A DNA stretch of 43,443 bases from Desulfosudis oleivorans (GTDB lineage Bacteria; Desulfobacterota; Desulfobacteria; Desulfobacterales; SURF-7). The DNA lies in NCBI GenBank assembly GCA_020723325.1, contig DYJD01000044.1:1-43443 (forward strand). Direction: 5' to 3'. Position numbers and translations under genes: made by a program. Positions within the stretch are counted from its first letter, which is position 1. Each line of letters begins with the position of its first letter. Of the stretch, positions 1 to 6,963 are shown piece after piece. Under the pieces are notes generated by a model that saw only the letters and a program-made list of their open reading frames with translations, searched no databases and had not been told where the DNA came from.

Positions 1-51
1 GCCGTAATAAAAATTGCTGCCTGACGATGGGCAGTGTAGTTTAATAAGCGC

Positions 52-3000
52 TTACCGGCCATCGTCCAGGCGGGTTTGGAAAATCAACTGCCCCTCCGCG
101 ATGCTTCTCACGTCCAGGCAGCCCAGCGCGGGGTCGTTCGCGCGCAGCGTTCGGATGACCGCCTGCGCGTAGATGTTAACCCATTCCGGACGCAGTAAAA
201 TGTAGGTGCCCGTGTCCAACGCTTTCACCACGCCGGGGCCATCGAGCAGCGTCACCACGGTGGCGAGCTGCGCCTCAGTGAAACGCGTGCCCGCCGGTAA
301 TCGGTGGCGCAGCCGGGCCTCCAGTTCCTTGAAAGTTACCAGCATCAAGTCCTCATCCCGCATCTTCACGATTTCGTCCTTCAGCAGCTTGAAGATGGCC
401 GGGGACGTGCGCGCGGTGAGCTGGCCCCAAGGAATCGCGTCGAGCAGCGCCTTGCGCAGGGCGGGCACGCCGGCATTTGTCTCGGCGCTGGTCTCGAAAT
501 AGGGATACTGGTTCTCCTTAGCGAAGACTTTGACCTTCTCACGATCGAAGCGGCAGCCGGCGTCCGTGCGCCCGGCGACGAGGAACGTCGGGGCTTGCGC
601 GGCTCTTGAGCGTGCCAGCGCACGCTGCCAGTCACGCAGTTCGGGCAACACCGCTTCCCTCGCTGCGTCGAACATAAGCAGCACCAGCGCCGTGTGGTCG
701 AGGTAAAGCTGGTGGACGAGACGCTGGTCCGCCTGTCCGCCGAAATCCCATAGCCAGACTTCATGTTCCATGTCTGGCTGCTGCGGCAGGTCCGTTAGCG
801 GGTATTGCGTGGACCAGGCTCCCGAGGTGGAAGTGCGCGTGGATGGCGCACGGTTATGCACGAGCCTCTCGGTCATACCCGTCTTGCCCGCGTTGGTATC
901 GCCCACGAGGAGTACCTTTGCGTTGGTGTATTGAATTTGTTCCGGCGCTCCATCGGTAGAGGCTGAGAGTTCTGTGCCGGCAGTTTCGGCGTCGAGTTCG
1001 GCGAGGTTCCATTCCCGCCAGACGCCGTTGCCGGCCCCGGACAGGGCGCTGCGGCCGTCGGGACTCCACGCCACGCTTAAGACTCTGTCGGTGTGGCCTT
1101 TGAGCACGCGCAGGCAGCGGCCCGATTCCACCTCCCACAGTCGCACGGTGTAATCGTCTGCCCCGGACAGGGCGCTGCGGCCGTCAGGACTCCACGCCAC
1201 GCTTAAGACTCTGTCGGTGTGTCCTTCGAGCACGCGCAGGCAGCGACCCGATTCCACCTCCCACAGCCGCACGGTGTTGTCGTCTGCCCCGGACAGGGCG
1301 CTACGGCCGTCAGGACTCCACGCCACGCTAAAGACTCTGTCGGTGTGTCCTTTGAGCACGCGCAGGCAGCGGCCCGATTCCGTCTCCCACAGCCGCACGG
1401 TCTTTTCGTTGGCCCCGGACAGGGCGCTGCGGCCGTCAGGACTCCACGCCACGCTATTGACTCTGGCGGTGTGGCCTTTGAGCACGCGCAGGCAGCGGCC
1501 CGATTCCACCTCCCACAGCCGCACGGTGTTATCGTCGGCCCCAGACAGGGCGCTACGGCCGTCAGGACTCCACGCCACGCTATAGACCCAGGCGGTGTGG
1601 CCATCAAGCACGTGCAGGCAGCGGCCCGATTCCGTCTCCCACAGTCGCACGGTCTTGTCGTTGGCCCCGGACAGGGCGCTGCGGCCGTCAGGACTCCACG
1701 CCACGCTATTGACTCTGGCGGTGTGGCCTTCGAGCACGCGCAGGCAGCGGCCCGATTCCACCTCCCACAGCTGCACGGTCTTGTCGTTGGCCCCGGACAG
1801 GGCGCTGCGGCCGTCAGGACTCCACGCCACGCTATTGACACTGTCGGTGTGGCCATCAAGCGCGCGCAGGCAGCGGCCCGATTCCACCTCCCACAGCTGC
1901 ATGGTCTTGTCGTTGGCCCCGGACAGGGCGCTACGGCCGTCGGGACTCCACGCCACGCTATTGACTCTGGCGGTGTGGCCTTTGAGCACGCGCAGGCAGC
2001 GGCCCGATTCCACCTCCCACAGCCGTACGGTGTTGTCGTCTGCCCCGGACAGGGCGCTACGGCCGTCAGGACTCCACGCCACGCTATTGACGCTGTCGGT
2101 GTGGCCATCGAGCACGCGCAGGCAGCGGCCCGATTCTACCTCCCACAGCCGTACTCTCTCGTCGCTAGCCCCGGACAGGGCGCTACGGCCGTCAGGACTC
2201 CACGCCACGCTTTTGACTCTGCCGTAGTGGTCGTCGAGGACGTGCAGGCAGCGGCCCGATTCCACCTCCCACAGCCGCACGGTCTTGTCGTTGGCCCCGG
2301 ACAGGACGCTGCGGCCGTCGGGACTCCACGCCACGCTATTGACGCTGTCGGTGTGGCCATCGAGCACGCGCAGGCAGCGGCCCGATTCCACCTCCCACAG
2401 CCGCACTGTTTTATCGCCGGCCCCAGACAGGGCGCTGCGGCCGTCGGGACTCCACGTCACGCTAAAGACGCTGGCGGCGTGGCCATCGAGCACGCGCAGG
2501 CAGCGGCCCGATTCTACCTCCCACAGCCGCACGGTTTTATCGCCGGCCCCAGACAGGGCGCTGCGGCCGTCGGGACTCCACGCCACGCTTAATACGCTGG
2601 CGGTGTGGCCATCGAGCACGCGCAGGCAGCGGCCCGATTCCACCTCCCACAGCCGCACGGTTTTATCGCCGGCCCCAGATAGGGCGTTGCGGCCGTCGGG
2701 ACTCCACGCCACGCTAAAGACGCTGGCGGCGTGGCCCAGAGAGCGGATCTTCTCGATCAGCCGTTGTCTGGCTTCTTGTTGTTCGGGGGAAAGCTGGGTT
2801 CTTTCCGGTCGGCAAGCTTGGAGGAATTTCGCATAGTTTTCCCCGTCTCGTTCAACTCGCCAATCCACATAAAGGAATTGCGCCAGGGACCCTTTGATGG
2901 GGGCATCGTCGAGCCGCAGGGGAATGAAACGGCGTTCCTTGTTCAGTGGGTCGCGAAACCGGAACGTGTAAGCCTCCAATTGCGCCCAGTCCGATCCGAA

Positions 3001-3210
3001 TGCATTGGCCGACATGCAAAGCACCAGCACGCGCGAGTTCTCCAGCCCTTCCTCGATTTTCGCCGGAATGCTGTCGCCGAGCTTGATCATCCATTCATCG
3101 AACCACACCTTCAGACCGTCGTCGCGCAACCTCTCTGCCAGGGGCCGCACTACCGCCTTGTCCTTGCTGCTGTAACTTAGGAGGAGATCGAAGCTAAAGT
3201 CCTCATTCAC
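52..3210 (-). CDS. TIR - 14x WD40 - Roc-like GTPase protein (putative NLR-like immune receptor)
   Basis: A 1052-residue protein. Residues 1-140 form a TIR domain (LLLSYSSKD start, GLKVWFDEW, and the SDWAQLE segment whose Glu79 sits where TIR NADases have the catalytic Glu). Residues about 159-746 are fourteen 42-residue WD40 units, enough for two seven-bladed propellers. Residues 765-960 are a Ras/Roc-type GTPase: P-loop GDTNAGKT (770-777), DFGG (822-825), GRTD in place of NKxD, and TSA. A winged-helix/COR-like part (TYILLRPEWVN) follows and stops soon after, so the C-terminus looks short for this architecture. The start is GTG at 3210, with GAGGAGG 8 nt upstream. TIR-WD40-GTPase proteins are known as STAND/Roco-like candidates for sensing and cell suicide; an anti-phage role here is inference. 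The neighbours are recombinase relics and toxin-antitoxin pairs. The domain reading is secure, the function is not. Confidence 0.9.
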   Translation of the reverse strand: MNEDFSFDLLLSYSSKDKAVVRPLAERLRDDGLKVWFDEWMIKLGDSIPAKIEEGLENSRVLVLCMSANAFGSDWAQLEAYTFRFRDPLNKERRFIPLRLDDAPIKGSLAQFLYVDWRVERDGENYAKFLQACRPERTQLSPEQQEARQRLIEKIRSLGHAASVFSVAWSPDGRNALSGAGDKTVRLWEVESGRCLRVLDGHTASVLSVAWSPDGRSALSGAGDKTVRLWEVESGRCLRVLDGHAASVFSVTWSPDGRSALSGAGDKTVRLWEVESGRCLRVLDGHTDSVNSVAWSPDGRSVLSGANDKTVRLWEVESGRCLHVLDDHYGRVKSVAWSPDGRSALSGASDERVRLWEVESGRCLRVLDGHTDSVNSVAWSPDGRSALSGADDNTVRLWEVESGRCLRVLKGHTARVNSVAWSPDGRSALSGANDKTMQLWEVESGRCLRALDGHTDSVNSVAWSPDGRSALSGANDKTVQLWEVESGRCLRVLEGHTARVNSVAWSPDGRSALSGANDKTVRLWETESGRCLHVLDGHTAWVYSVAWSPDGRSALSGADDNTVRLWEVESGRCLRVLKGHTARVNSVAWSPDGRSALSGANEKTVRLWETESGRCLRVLKGHTDRVFSVAWSPDGRSALSGADDNTVRLWEVESGRCLRVLEGHTDRVLSVAWSPDGRSALSGADDYTVRLWEVESGRCLRVLKGHTDRVLSVAWSPDGRSALSGAGNGVWREWNLAELDAETAGTELSASTDGAPEQIQYTNAKVLLVGDTNAGKTGMTERLVHNRAPSTRTSTSGAWSTQYPLTDLPQQPDMEHEVWLWDFGGQADQRLVHQLYLDHTALVLLMFDAAREAVLPELRDWQRALARSRAAQAPTFLVAGRTDAGCRFDREKVKVFAKENQYPYFETSAETNAGVPALRKALLDAIPWGQLTARTSPAIFKLLKDEIVKMRDEDLMLVTFKELEARLRHRLPAGTRFTEAQLATVVTLLDGPGVVKALDTGTYILLRPEWVNIYAQAVIRTLRANDPALGCLDVRSIAEGQLIFQTRLDDGR
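973..2736 (-). repeat. 14 tandem 126-bp WD40-coding repeats, nearly identical
   Basis: Each unit encodes 42 residues built on WSPDGRSALSGA and LWEVESGRCLRVL. The framework is almost invariant. Changes cluster in the residues after GH (TAS, AAS, TDS, YGR, TAR, TAW, TDR), in the residue before SVAW (N, F, L, K, Y) and in the GA-x-x-x segment (GDK, NDK, SDE, DDN, NEK, DDY). This is the pattern of high-identity WD40 repeats, in which units are homogenised by recombination while ligand-facing positions diversify. The last unit is degenerate (AGNGVWREW). Confidence 0.92.
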
Positions 3211-3218
3211 GTCAAGAG

Positions 3219-3225
3219 CCTCCTC
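3219..3225 (-). promoter_or_regulatory. Shine-Dalgarno GAGGAGG of the TIR-WD40 gene
   Basis: On the minus strand GAGGAGG lies 8 nt before the GTG codon at 3208-3210. This fixes the start of the TIR protein at GTG rather than at a downstream ATG. Confidence 0.75.
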
Positions 3226-3279
3226 AGGCGTCTAACAAGTGATTTTATGATTTTCTGCATATATCCGGAAAGATCTTTA

Positions 3280-4022
3280 TCAATAACTTTCTTTGTTCAT
3301 AGGGCTTCTTTCGACGAGCCCCCTCACCCGCTCTTTATCAAAATGTAAATACCGACTGGTGGTCTGGATGTTCGCATGGCCGAGAAGCATTTGGATAATG
3401 CGCGGGTCCTCCCCTCTTTCGCTCAAATGGCTTGCTCCGGAGTGCCGCAATAAATGCGGTCCCTTCTTTTCCTTATGAATCCCTGCCCGCTCAAGCCCTG
3501 TGGTTACAAGCGCCCGCACCGATCGTGTTGCGAGTTGTTTGCCTCGCTCAGAAATAAACACCCAATCGGTTTTATCCGCATCCTTGAATTTCTTTGGGGA
3601 TAAATACCAATTTTCAAACTTGGCCTTCAGGTCCCTGTTAATCGGTATAAGTTCAACATTTCCCCCTTTGCGTAAAATTCGCAATTAAAGGCTATCCAAC
3701 CGCACATCAGTCATTCGAAGATTTATCAATTCATTTTCGCGGATTAAAATACTTAGGAACAATGAATAAATCAATATATTTCTATCTACTACATTGACTG
3801 GCGTATGTTGCTCCTCGATTTCAAGCAATCGCATGCTTTCCGCCAATGTAGGGTAATCCGGTTCGGTTTTGGGGATCTTGGGTGCCTTTATAGAAACCGC
3901 CACGTTGTCTATCACGATCTCATTGTCTTCCAGGTAATCGAAAAAAATTTTAAGGATGGCCAAGATTGTTCGTTTGGTGGTTTTTTTGATTTTGCGTGTT
4001 TTTGAATAATCGACAATTAAAT
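3280..4022 (-). pseudogene. Tyrosine recombinase/integrase (XerC/D-like), nonsense-mutated and IS-interrupted
   Basis: Two adjacent reading segments, 3685-3963 and 3280-3684, lie in the same frame and are separated only by a TAA at 3685-3687 (context DSL-stop-LRILRKGG). Read through, they give the end of the SAM-like N-terminal domain (TILAILKIFFDYLEDN) and a full catalytic domain: first Arg (IRENELINLR), the beta-hairpin Lys (LRKGG), HLLRH, LLGHANIQTTS and the Tyr in SRYLHF. All catalytic residues are present, so the stop looks like a recent lesion. The frame stays open upstream to about 4023, where the IS1595-type element begins, so the N-terminus has been cut off. Sequence beyond the IS (5098 onward) may hold the missing start, but the frame does not join cleanly. 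A second damaged copy lies at 6613-6963. Confidence 0.82.
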
Positions 4023-4029
4023 TCTTTTA
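4022..4029. repeat. Left 8-bp target-site duplication of the IS
   Basis: TTCTTTTA, identical to 5090-5097, directly outside the left inverted repeat. Confidence 0.8.
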
Positions 4030-5089
4030 AATGCCTATGCATTTGACTCCTAATCCGTCTTCTGGCATACTCCCTGGCCTGGTGACGGTATGGCAAAGAA
4101 ATATTATCAATACAATTTGATAGAATTTCAGAAAACATTCTCTGACGATGGGGCGTGCGAGCAGCACCTGCTTAAACAAAGATGGGAAAGCGGCTTTAAA
4201 TGTCCCCAATGCGGACACGATAAAGCGTGGTATCTGAAAAACAGGAAGCTTTTTGATTGCAAAAAGTGCAGATTCCAAGCAAGCCTGACCGCCGGTACCA
4301 TTTTTCATGGAACAAGGGTGCCTTTGGTAAAATGGTATTGGTTGCTTTATCACATGGCGATGGACAAAGTCGGAGTTTCCGTTGCCGAGATGCAACGCCT
4401 CCTTGGAATTGGCCAGTACAGGACCGCATGCATGGTTGATGGCCCATAAAATTCGAAAAGCGATGGCGGACAGAGATGCGGGATATAGCCTTGCTGGCCT
4501 GATAGAGATGGATGAATCTTTTTTCGGCCCCAAAGGGAGTAAGAGAGGGCGTGGAAGCGAAAGGAAAAGCATCGTTTTGTGCGCCGTATCTCTGTACCGA
4601 AACAGGAAGGGAGAAGAGAAGCCGGGTTTTGCTCATATGCAAGTAGTTGATAATGCCTCCGCGGATACGGTCGAAAAATTTTTGGATAGGCTCGGAAACG
4701 GAGAATTTGCAAATGAAGGGAAGCAACTTGTTGAAACAATTCGGAGCGACGGTTGGAGATCCTATGGTAAAGCAGCTAAGAATAAGGATTTGCAGCATCT
4801 GAAAGTGGTGCTTCGTGATCCAAAAGCCGCTGGAAGGCTTTTGCCCTGGGTTCATCGTGTCATCTCCAATGCAAAATCCGTTATCAGAGGATCTCACCGT
4901 GGAGTATCGGAAAAACATTTGCAAGCGTACCTCTCCGAGGTTTGTTATAGGTTTAACCGGCGCTTCTGGGAAAAAGAGCTTTTCGATCGCCTTGTACAAG
5001 CTTGTATATTGACAGAAACACTTACATATAAAGAACTTATTAATACAAACAAGAGGTTATAGGCTTTAGGACCGAAATGCATAGGCACT
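4030..5089 (+). mobile_element. IS1595-family insertion sequence with 8-bp target duplication
   Basis: About 1060 bp. The left end begins AATGCCTATGCATTT. The right end, read inward on the other strand, begins AGTGCCTATGCATTT, and the match continues imperfectly through TCCTAA. The element is flanked by the identical octamer TTCTTTTA at 4022-4029 and 5090-5097. An 8-bp duplication and about 1 kb length are usual for IS1595. It has inserted into the tyrosine recombinase relic. The ends were chosen from the inverted and direct repeats. Confidence 0.85.
4090..5062 (+). pseudogene. IS1595-family transposase, frameshifted by a 4-bp duplication
   Basis: The N-terminal part (4090-4449) has the IS1595 zinc ribbon (CPQCGHDKAW ... 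CKKC), followed by TAGTIFHGTRVPLVKWYW. The C-terminal part, in the next frame, carries the transposase core: first Asp in LIEMDESFFGPKG, then SDGWRSYGKAAK and the NRRFWEKELFDR tail. The break is at 4426-4433, where GCAT is present twice in a row. Removing one copy restores the continuous reading RTAWLMAHKIRKAM. The protein cannot be made whole as the sequence stands, so the copy is probably inactive unless helped in trans. The family is recognised with good confidence from the ribbon plus DDE-type core, and independently from the 8-bp target duplication. Confidence 0.88.
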
Positions 5090-5097
5090 TTCTTTTA
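5090..5097. repeat. Right 8-bp target-site duplication of the IS
   Basis: TTCTTTTA, identical to 4022-4029, directly outside the right inverted repeat. Confidence 0.8.
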
Positions 5098-5195
5098 TAT
5101 CAAGGTTAAAATATGAAAATGCAGAAACGACAGCCGGGTGAGAAGAAGACATAAATAGGCCATTAATTTTTTCGACGATTGGGGTAAAGCGCTAA

Positions 5196-5564
5196 TTAAT
5201 CAGCTTGATCCACATCGGGAGGTCTAATTCTGACCCGATCGTTGCGTACGGTTATTATCGCGCCGGCCTGCAGATCTTTTTGATACAATGTCAACACTCT
5301 CAAACATAACGGTCCCTGGTTACGTGCCGCAATATTCACAAGCCGCAAAATGCCGCAATGTGGTTTTTTTTGTAAAATCGCAATTTCTCCAAAGTCTTTA
5401 TCCAATGTAACAAGAACCCGCTGTTCTTGATGTGCAAACACCAATATTTCTTCGTCTCCCGGATCTTCCAGCCAATTCCCGGTCCAAATGACATCATGAC
5501 CTGCAGCTTCAAGATGTTTCAGCGTACCGCCCCACACACAGGTATCCAAAAGTATCTTCATCAA
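5196..5564 (-). CDS. DUF5615 PIN-like toxin component
   Basis: A 122-residue protein with the opening of the PIN-like DUF5615 family: KILLDTCVWGGTLKHLEAAGHDV, then DEEILVFAHQEQRVLVTLDKDFGE, in which acidic residues could form a metal site. Members of this family normally sit beside DUF433 proteins, as here, and the pair is treated as a type II toxin-antitoxin-like module; RNase activity is an expectation, not something seen. The start overlaps the stop of the upstream DUF433 gene by 4 nt (ATGA-type), so the two are translationally coupled. It lies in the accessory block between the two recombinase relics, right after the IS. Confidence 0.82.
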   Translation of the reverse strand: MMKILLDTCVWGGTLKHLEAAGHDVIWTGNWLEDPGDEEILVFAHQEQRVLVTLDKDFGEIAILQKKPHCGILRLVNIAARNQGPLCLRVLTLYQKDLQAGAIITVRNDRVRIRPPDVDQAD

Positions 5565-5809
5565 GCGGTCTCTATCTGAAGCGGTTCAATTCGTTCGTGA
5601 CCGATTATCCTTCGTGCATATACCAGACAGGCCTGTATGTCTTCCGGCTCAAGCCAAGGATAGCCTTCCAAGATGATTTCAACGCTATCCCCTGCAGCCA
5701 ACATGCCCAATACATGTTCAACGGCCAAGCGTCGCCCTCCGACGATCGGCTTACCCCCAAATATTTTAGGATTAAAACTGATTCGTTCTAAAAGTTTATC
5801 TTCATCCAT
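5561..5809 (-). CDS. DUF433 antitoxin-like protein
   Basis: A small protein (82 residues from the chosen start) typical of DUF433: LERISFNPKIFGGKPIVGGRRLAVEHVLGMLAAGDSVEIIL..YPWLEPEDIQACLVYARR. This is the winged-helix-like fold found with DUF5615 partners. The start at ATG 5809 is preferred over an earlier in-frame TTG because GGGAGGTG stands just before it. It is the first gene of the pair and overlaps the DUF5615 gene by 4 nt. A role as DNA-binding antitoxin and autorepressor is inferred from the family. Confidence 0.82.
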   Translation of the reverse strand: MDEDKLLERISFNPKIFGGKPIVGGRRLAVEHVLGMLAAGDSVEIILEGYPWLEPEDIQACLVYARRIIGHERIEPLQIETA

Positions 5810-5881
5810 GATGGCACCTCCCGTCAAAATTATGCTGCCAACTACCTTGCTACCTCTTACCGGTTCTAGGAGCCCCCCCGT

Positions 5882-6235
5882 TTATAGTAGCACCCTGTAA
5901 TCTGCATTCAGGGCCTTGGCCAGCTTTCTGGCATTTTCTTTGCCGATTGGGCGACGACCGTTTTCCATATCAGAAATATGGCGGCGAGGGATGCCGGCCA
6001 GTTTGGCGAGTTGATCTTGGGTCAAACCTTCCCTTGTCCGGTAGGCCCTGAGAGCGGTTGGTTGTTCCTTACCGATATATTCTGGGAAAGCATCGTGGTA
6101 GTCAATGCTTTCTTCAATATCGGCAAGTCCAAGCGAACCTGCAAACTTTTTGATTGCCGTTATCTTGTCCAACGGTCCAATGAATCTTACCATTTCTCTT
6201 TTTTCAGTATGGTGCTTTTTCGTGTGTTCCTGCAT
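5882..6235 (-). CDS. Xre-family helix-turn-helix antitoxin
   Basis: A 117-residue protein. The N-terminal half (MVRFIGPLDKITAIKKFAGSL ... DYHDAFPEYIG) resembles the antitoxin linker found with RelE/HigB-like toxins. The C-terminal half is a clear Xre/Cro HTH (TREGLTQDQLAKLAGIPRRHISDMENGRRPIGKENARKLAKAL). ATG 6235 has the strong Shine-Dalgarno GAGGTGAT. The gene starts inside the toxin reading frame, overlapping its end by 32 nt, in the toxin-first order typical of HigBA. It probably neutralises the toxin and represses the promoter at 6494-6529, which carries a palindrome over the -10 box. Confidence 0.87.
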   Translation of the reverse strand: MQEHTKKHHTEKREMVRFIGPLDKITAIKKFAGSLGLADIEESIDYHDAFPEYIGKEQPTALRAYRTREGLTQDQLAKLAGIPRRHISDMENGRRPIGKENARKLAKALNADYRVLL

Positions 6236-6482
6236 ATATCACCTCTACAAGCCGGATTTCTTTTCTAGATACTTCCCAAACCGCTACATAGGTTGGTTTG
6301 CCTTTTTTAAGATGACAATGGTGCTTGTCATCTGATAGTTTCGAGTAGTTGGGCCAGTCCCCCCTGACAGGTCCGGATTGTTCGATTTCCCGAAGTAACT
6401 GGAAGAGAATAGCCCTTATTCTTTCAGGGAGAGACACCACCTGTTTTTGCGCTTTTTTCGACAACCTGGTCTGCCAGCTCAT
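6204..6482 (-). CDS. RelE/HigB-like toxin
   Basis: About 92 residues from ATG 6482. The features are those of the RelE/ParE superfamily: SWQTRLSKKAQKQVVSLPERI at the start, a middle part GDWPNYSKLSDDKHHCHLKKGKPTYVAVWEV with the usual basic strand, and RLVEVIYAGTHEKAPY at the end. Such toxins are usually ribosome-dependent mRNA interferases; this activity is inferred. GGAG lies 5 nt before ATG 6482; an in-frame GTG at 6497 is less likely. It is the first gene of a toxin-antitoxin operon with the Xre gene. Confidence 0.87.
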   Translation of the reverse strand: MSWQTRLSKKAQKQVVSLPERIRAILFQLLREIEQSGPVRGDWPNYSKLSDDKHHCHLKKGKPTYVAVWEVSRKEIRLVEVIYAGTHEKAPY

Positions 6483-6493
6483 GGTTTCTCCAC

Positions 6494-6529
6494 GCACTAA
6501 ATATTAGTGCATAAAAAATGAGATGTAAA
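6494..6529 (-). promoter_or_regulatory. Promoter and palindromic operator of the RelE/Xre operon
   Basis: Read on the minus strand: TTTACA (6524-6529), a 17-nt spacer, then TAATAT (6501-6506). The palindrome GCACTAA-ATA-TTAGTGC (6494-6510) covers the -10 box just upstream of the toxin start. This is the expected layout for repression by the Xre antitoxin. Confidence 0.65.
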
Positions 6530-6558
6530 GCCTTTTCAGCATATCGGTTCATTAGGGC

Positions 6559-6580
6559 ATCGGCTGGAAGCCGCTCCCAC
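6559..6580. repeat. Half of a REP-like element
   Basis: ATCGGCTGGAAGCCGCTCCC and the following AC match the right arm of the longer inverted repeat at 42006-42080. Only one arm is present here. Confidence 0.55.
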
Positions 6581-6612
6581 AAAGGAGGATGGCCGAAAAG
6601 ATGATCAAGTCC

Positions 6613-6963
6613 CAAAATGCAAATACCGGCTGGTGGTCTGGATATTTACGTGCCCGAGAAGCTTCTGGATGATACGCGGGTCCCCTCCTCTTTCACTCAA
6701 ATAGCTCGCTCCGGAATGCCACAATAAGTACGGCTCTTTTTTTCTGTATGAATCCCTGCCCGCTCAAGCCCTGTGGTAACAAGCGCCCTCACAGATCGTG
6801 TGGCGAGCTGTTTCCCACGTTCTGAGATAAATCCCAATCGGTCTTGTCCGCATCCTTGAACTTCTTTCGGGATAAAAACCAATTTTCAAATTTAGCCTTC
6901 AGGTCTCTGTTGATCGGTAAAAATTCAACAAAATTTTTAAGCATGGCCAGAATTGTCCGTTTT
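6613..6963 (-). pseudogene. Second, internally deleted copy of the tyrosine recombinase
   Basis: It matches the 3343-3960 relic closely at DNA level and encodes the same stretches in several frames (LPINRDLKAKFENW, ISERGKQLATRSVRAL, VTTGLERAGIH). About 290 bp present in the first copy (roughly 3657-3948) are missing, so that NFVEF runs straight into LPINRDL. Frameshifts break the part after GIHTEKK, and similarity ends after the catalytic-Tyr motif RYLHF. The copy abuts the stop codon of the caspase-FGE gene at 6964. It is dead, and with the first relic it brackets the IS and the two toxin-antitoxin pairs. Confidence 0.8.

Noticed and set aside
1219-2592. Long open frames on the plus strand and in other minus frames across the WD40 region
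   Set aside because: They are by-products of the 126-bp repeat, whose length keeps all frames in phase; the TIR-WD40 frame has domains and a ribosome site.
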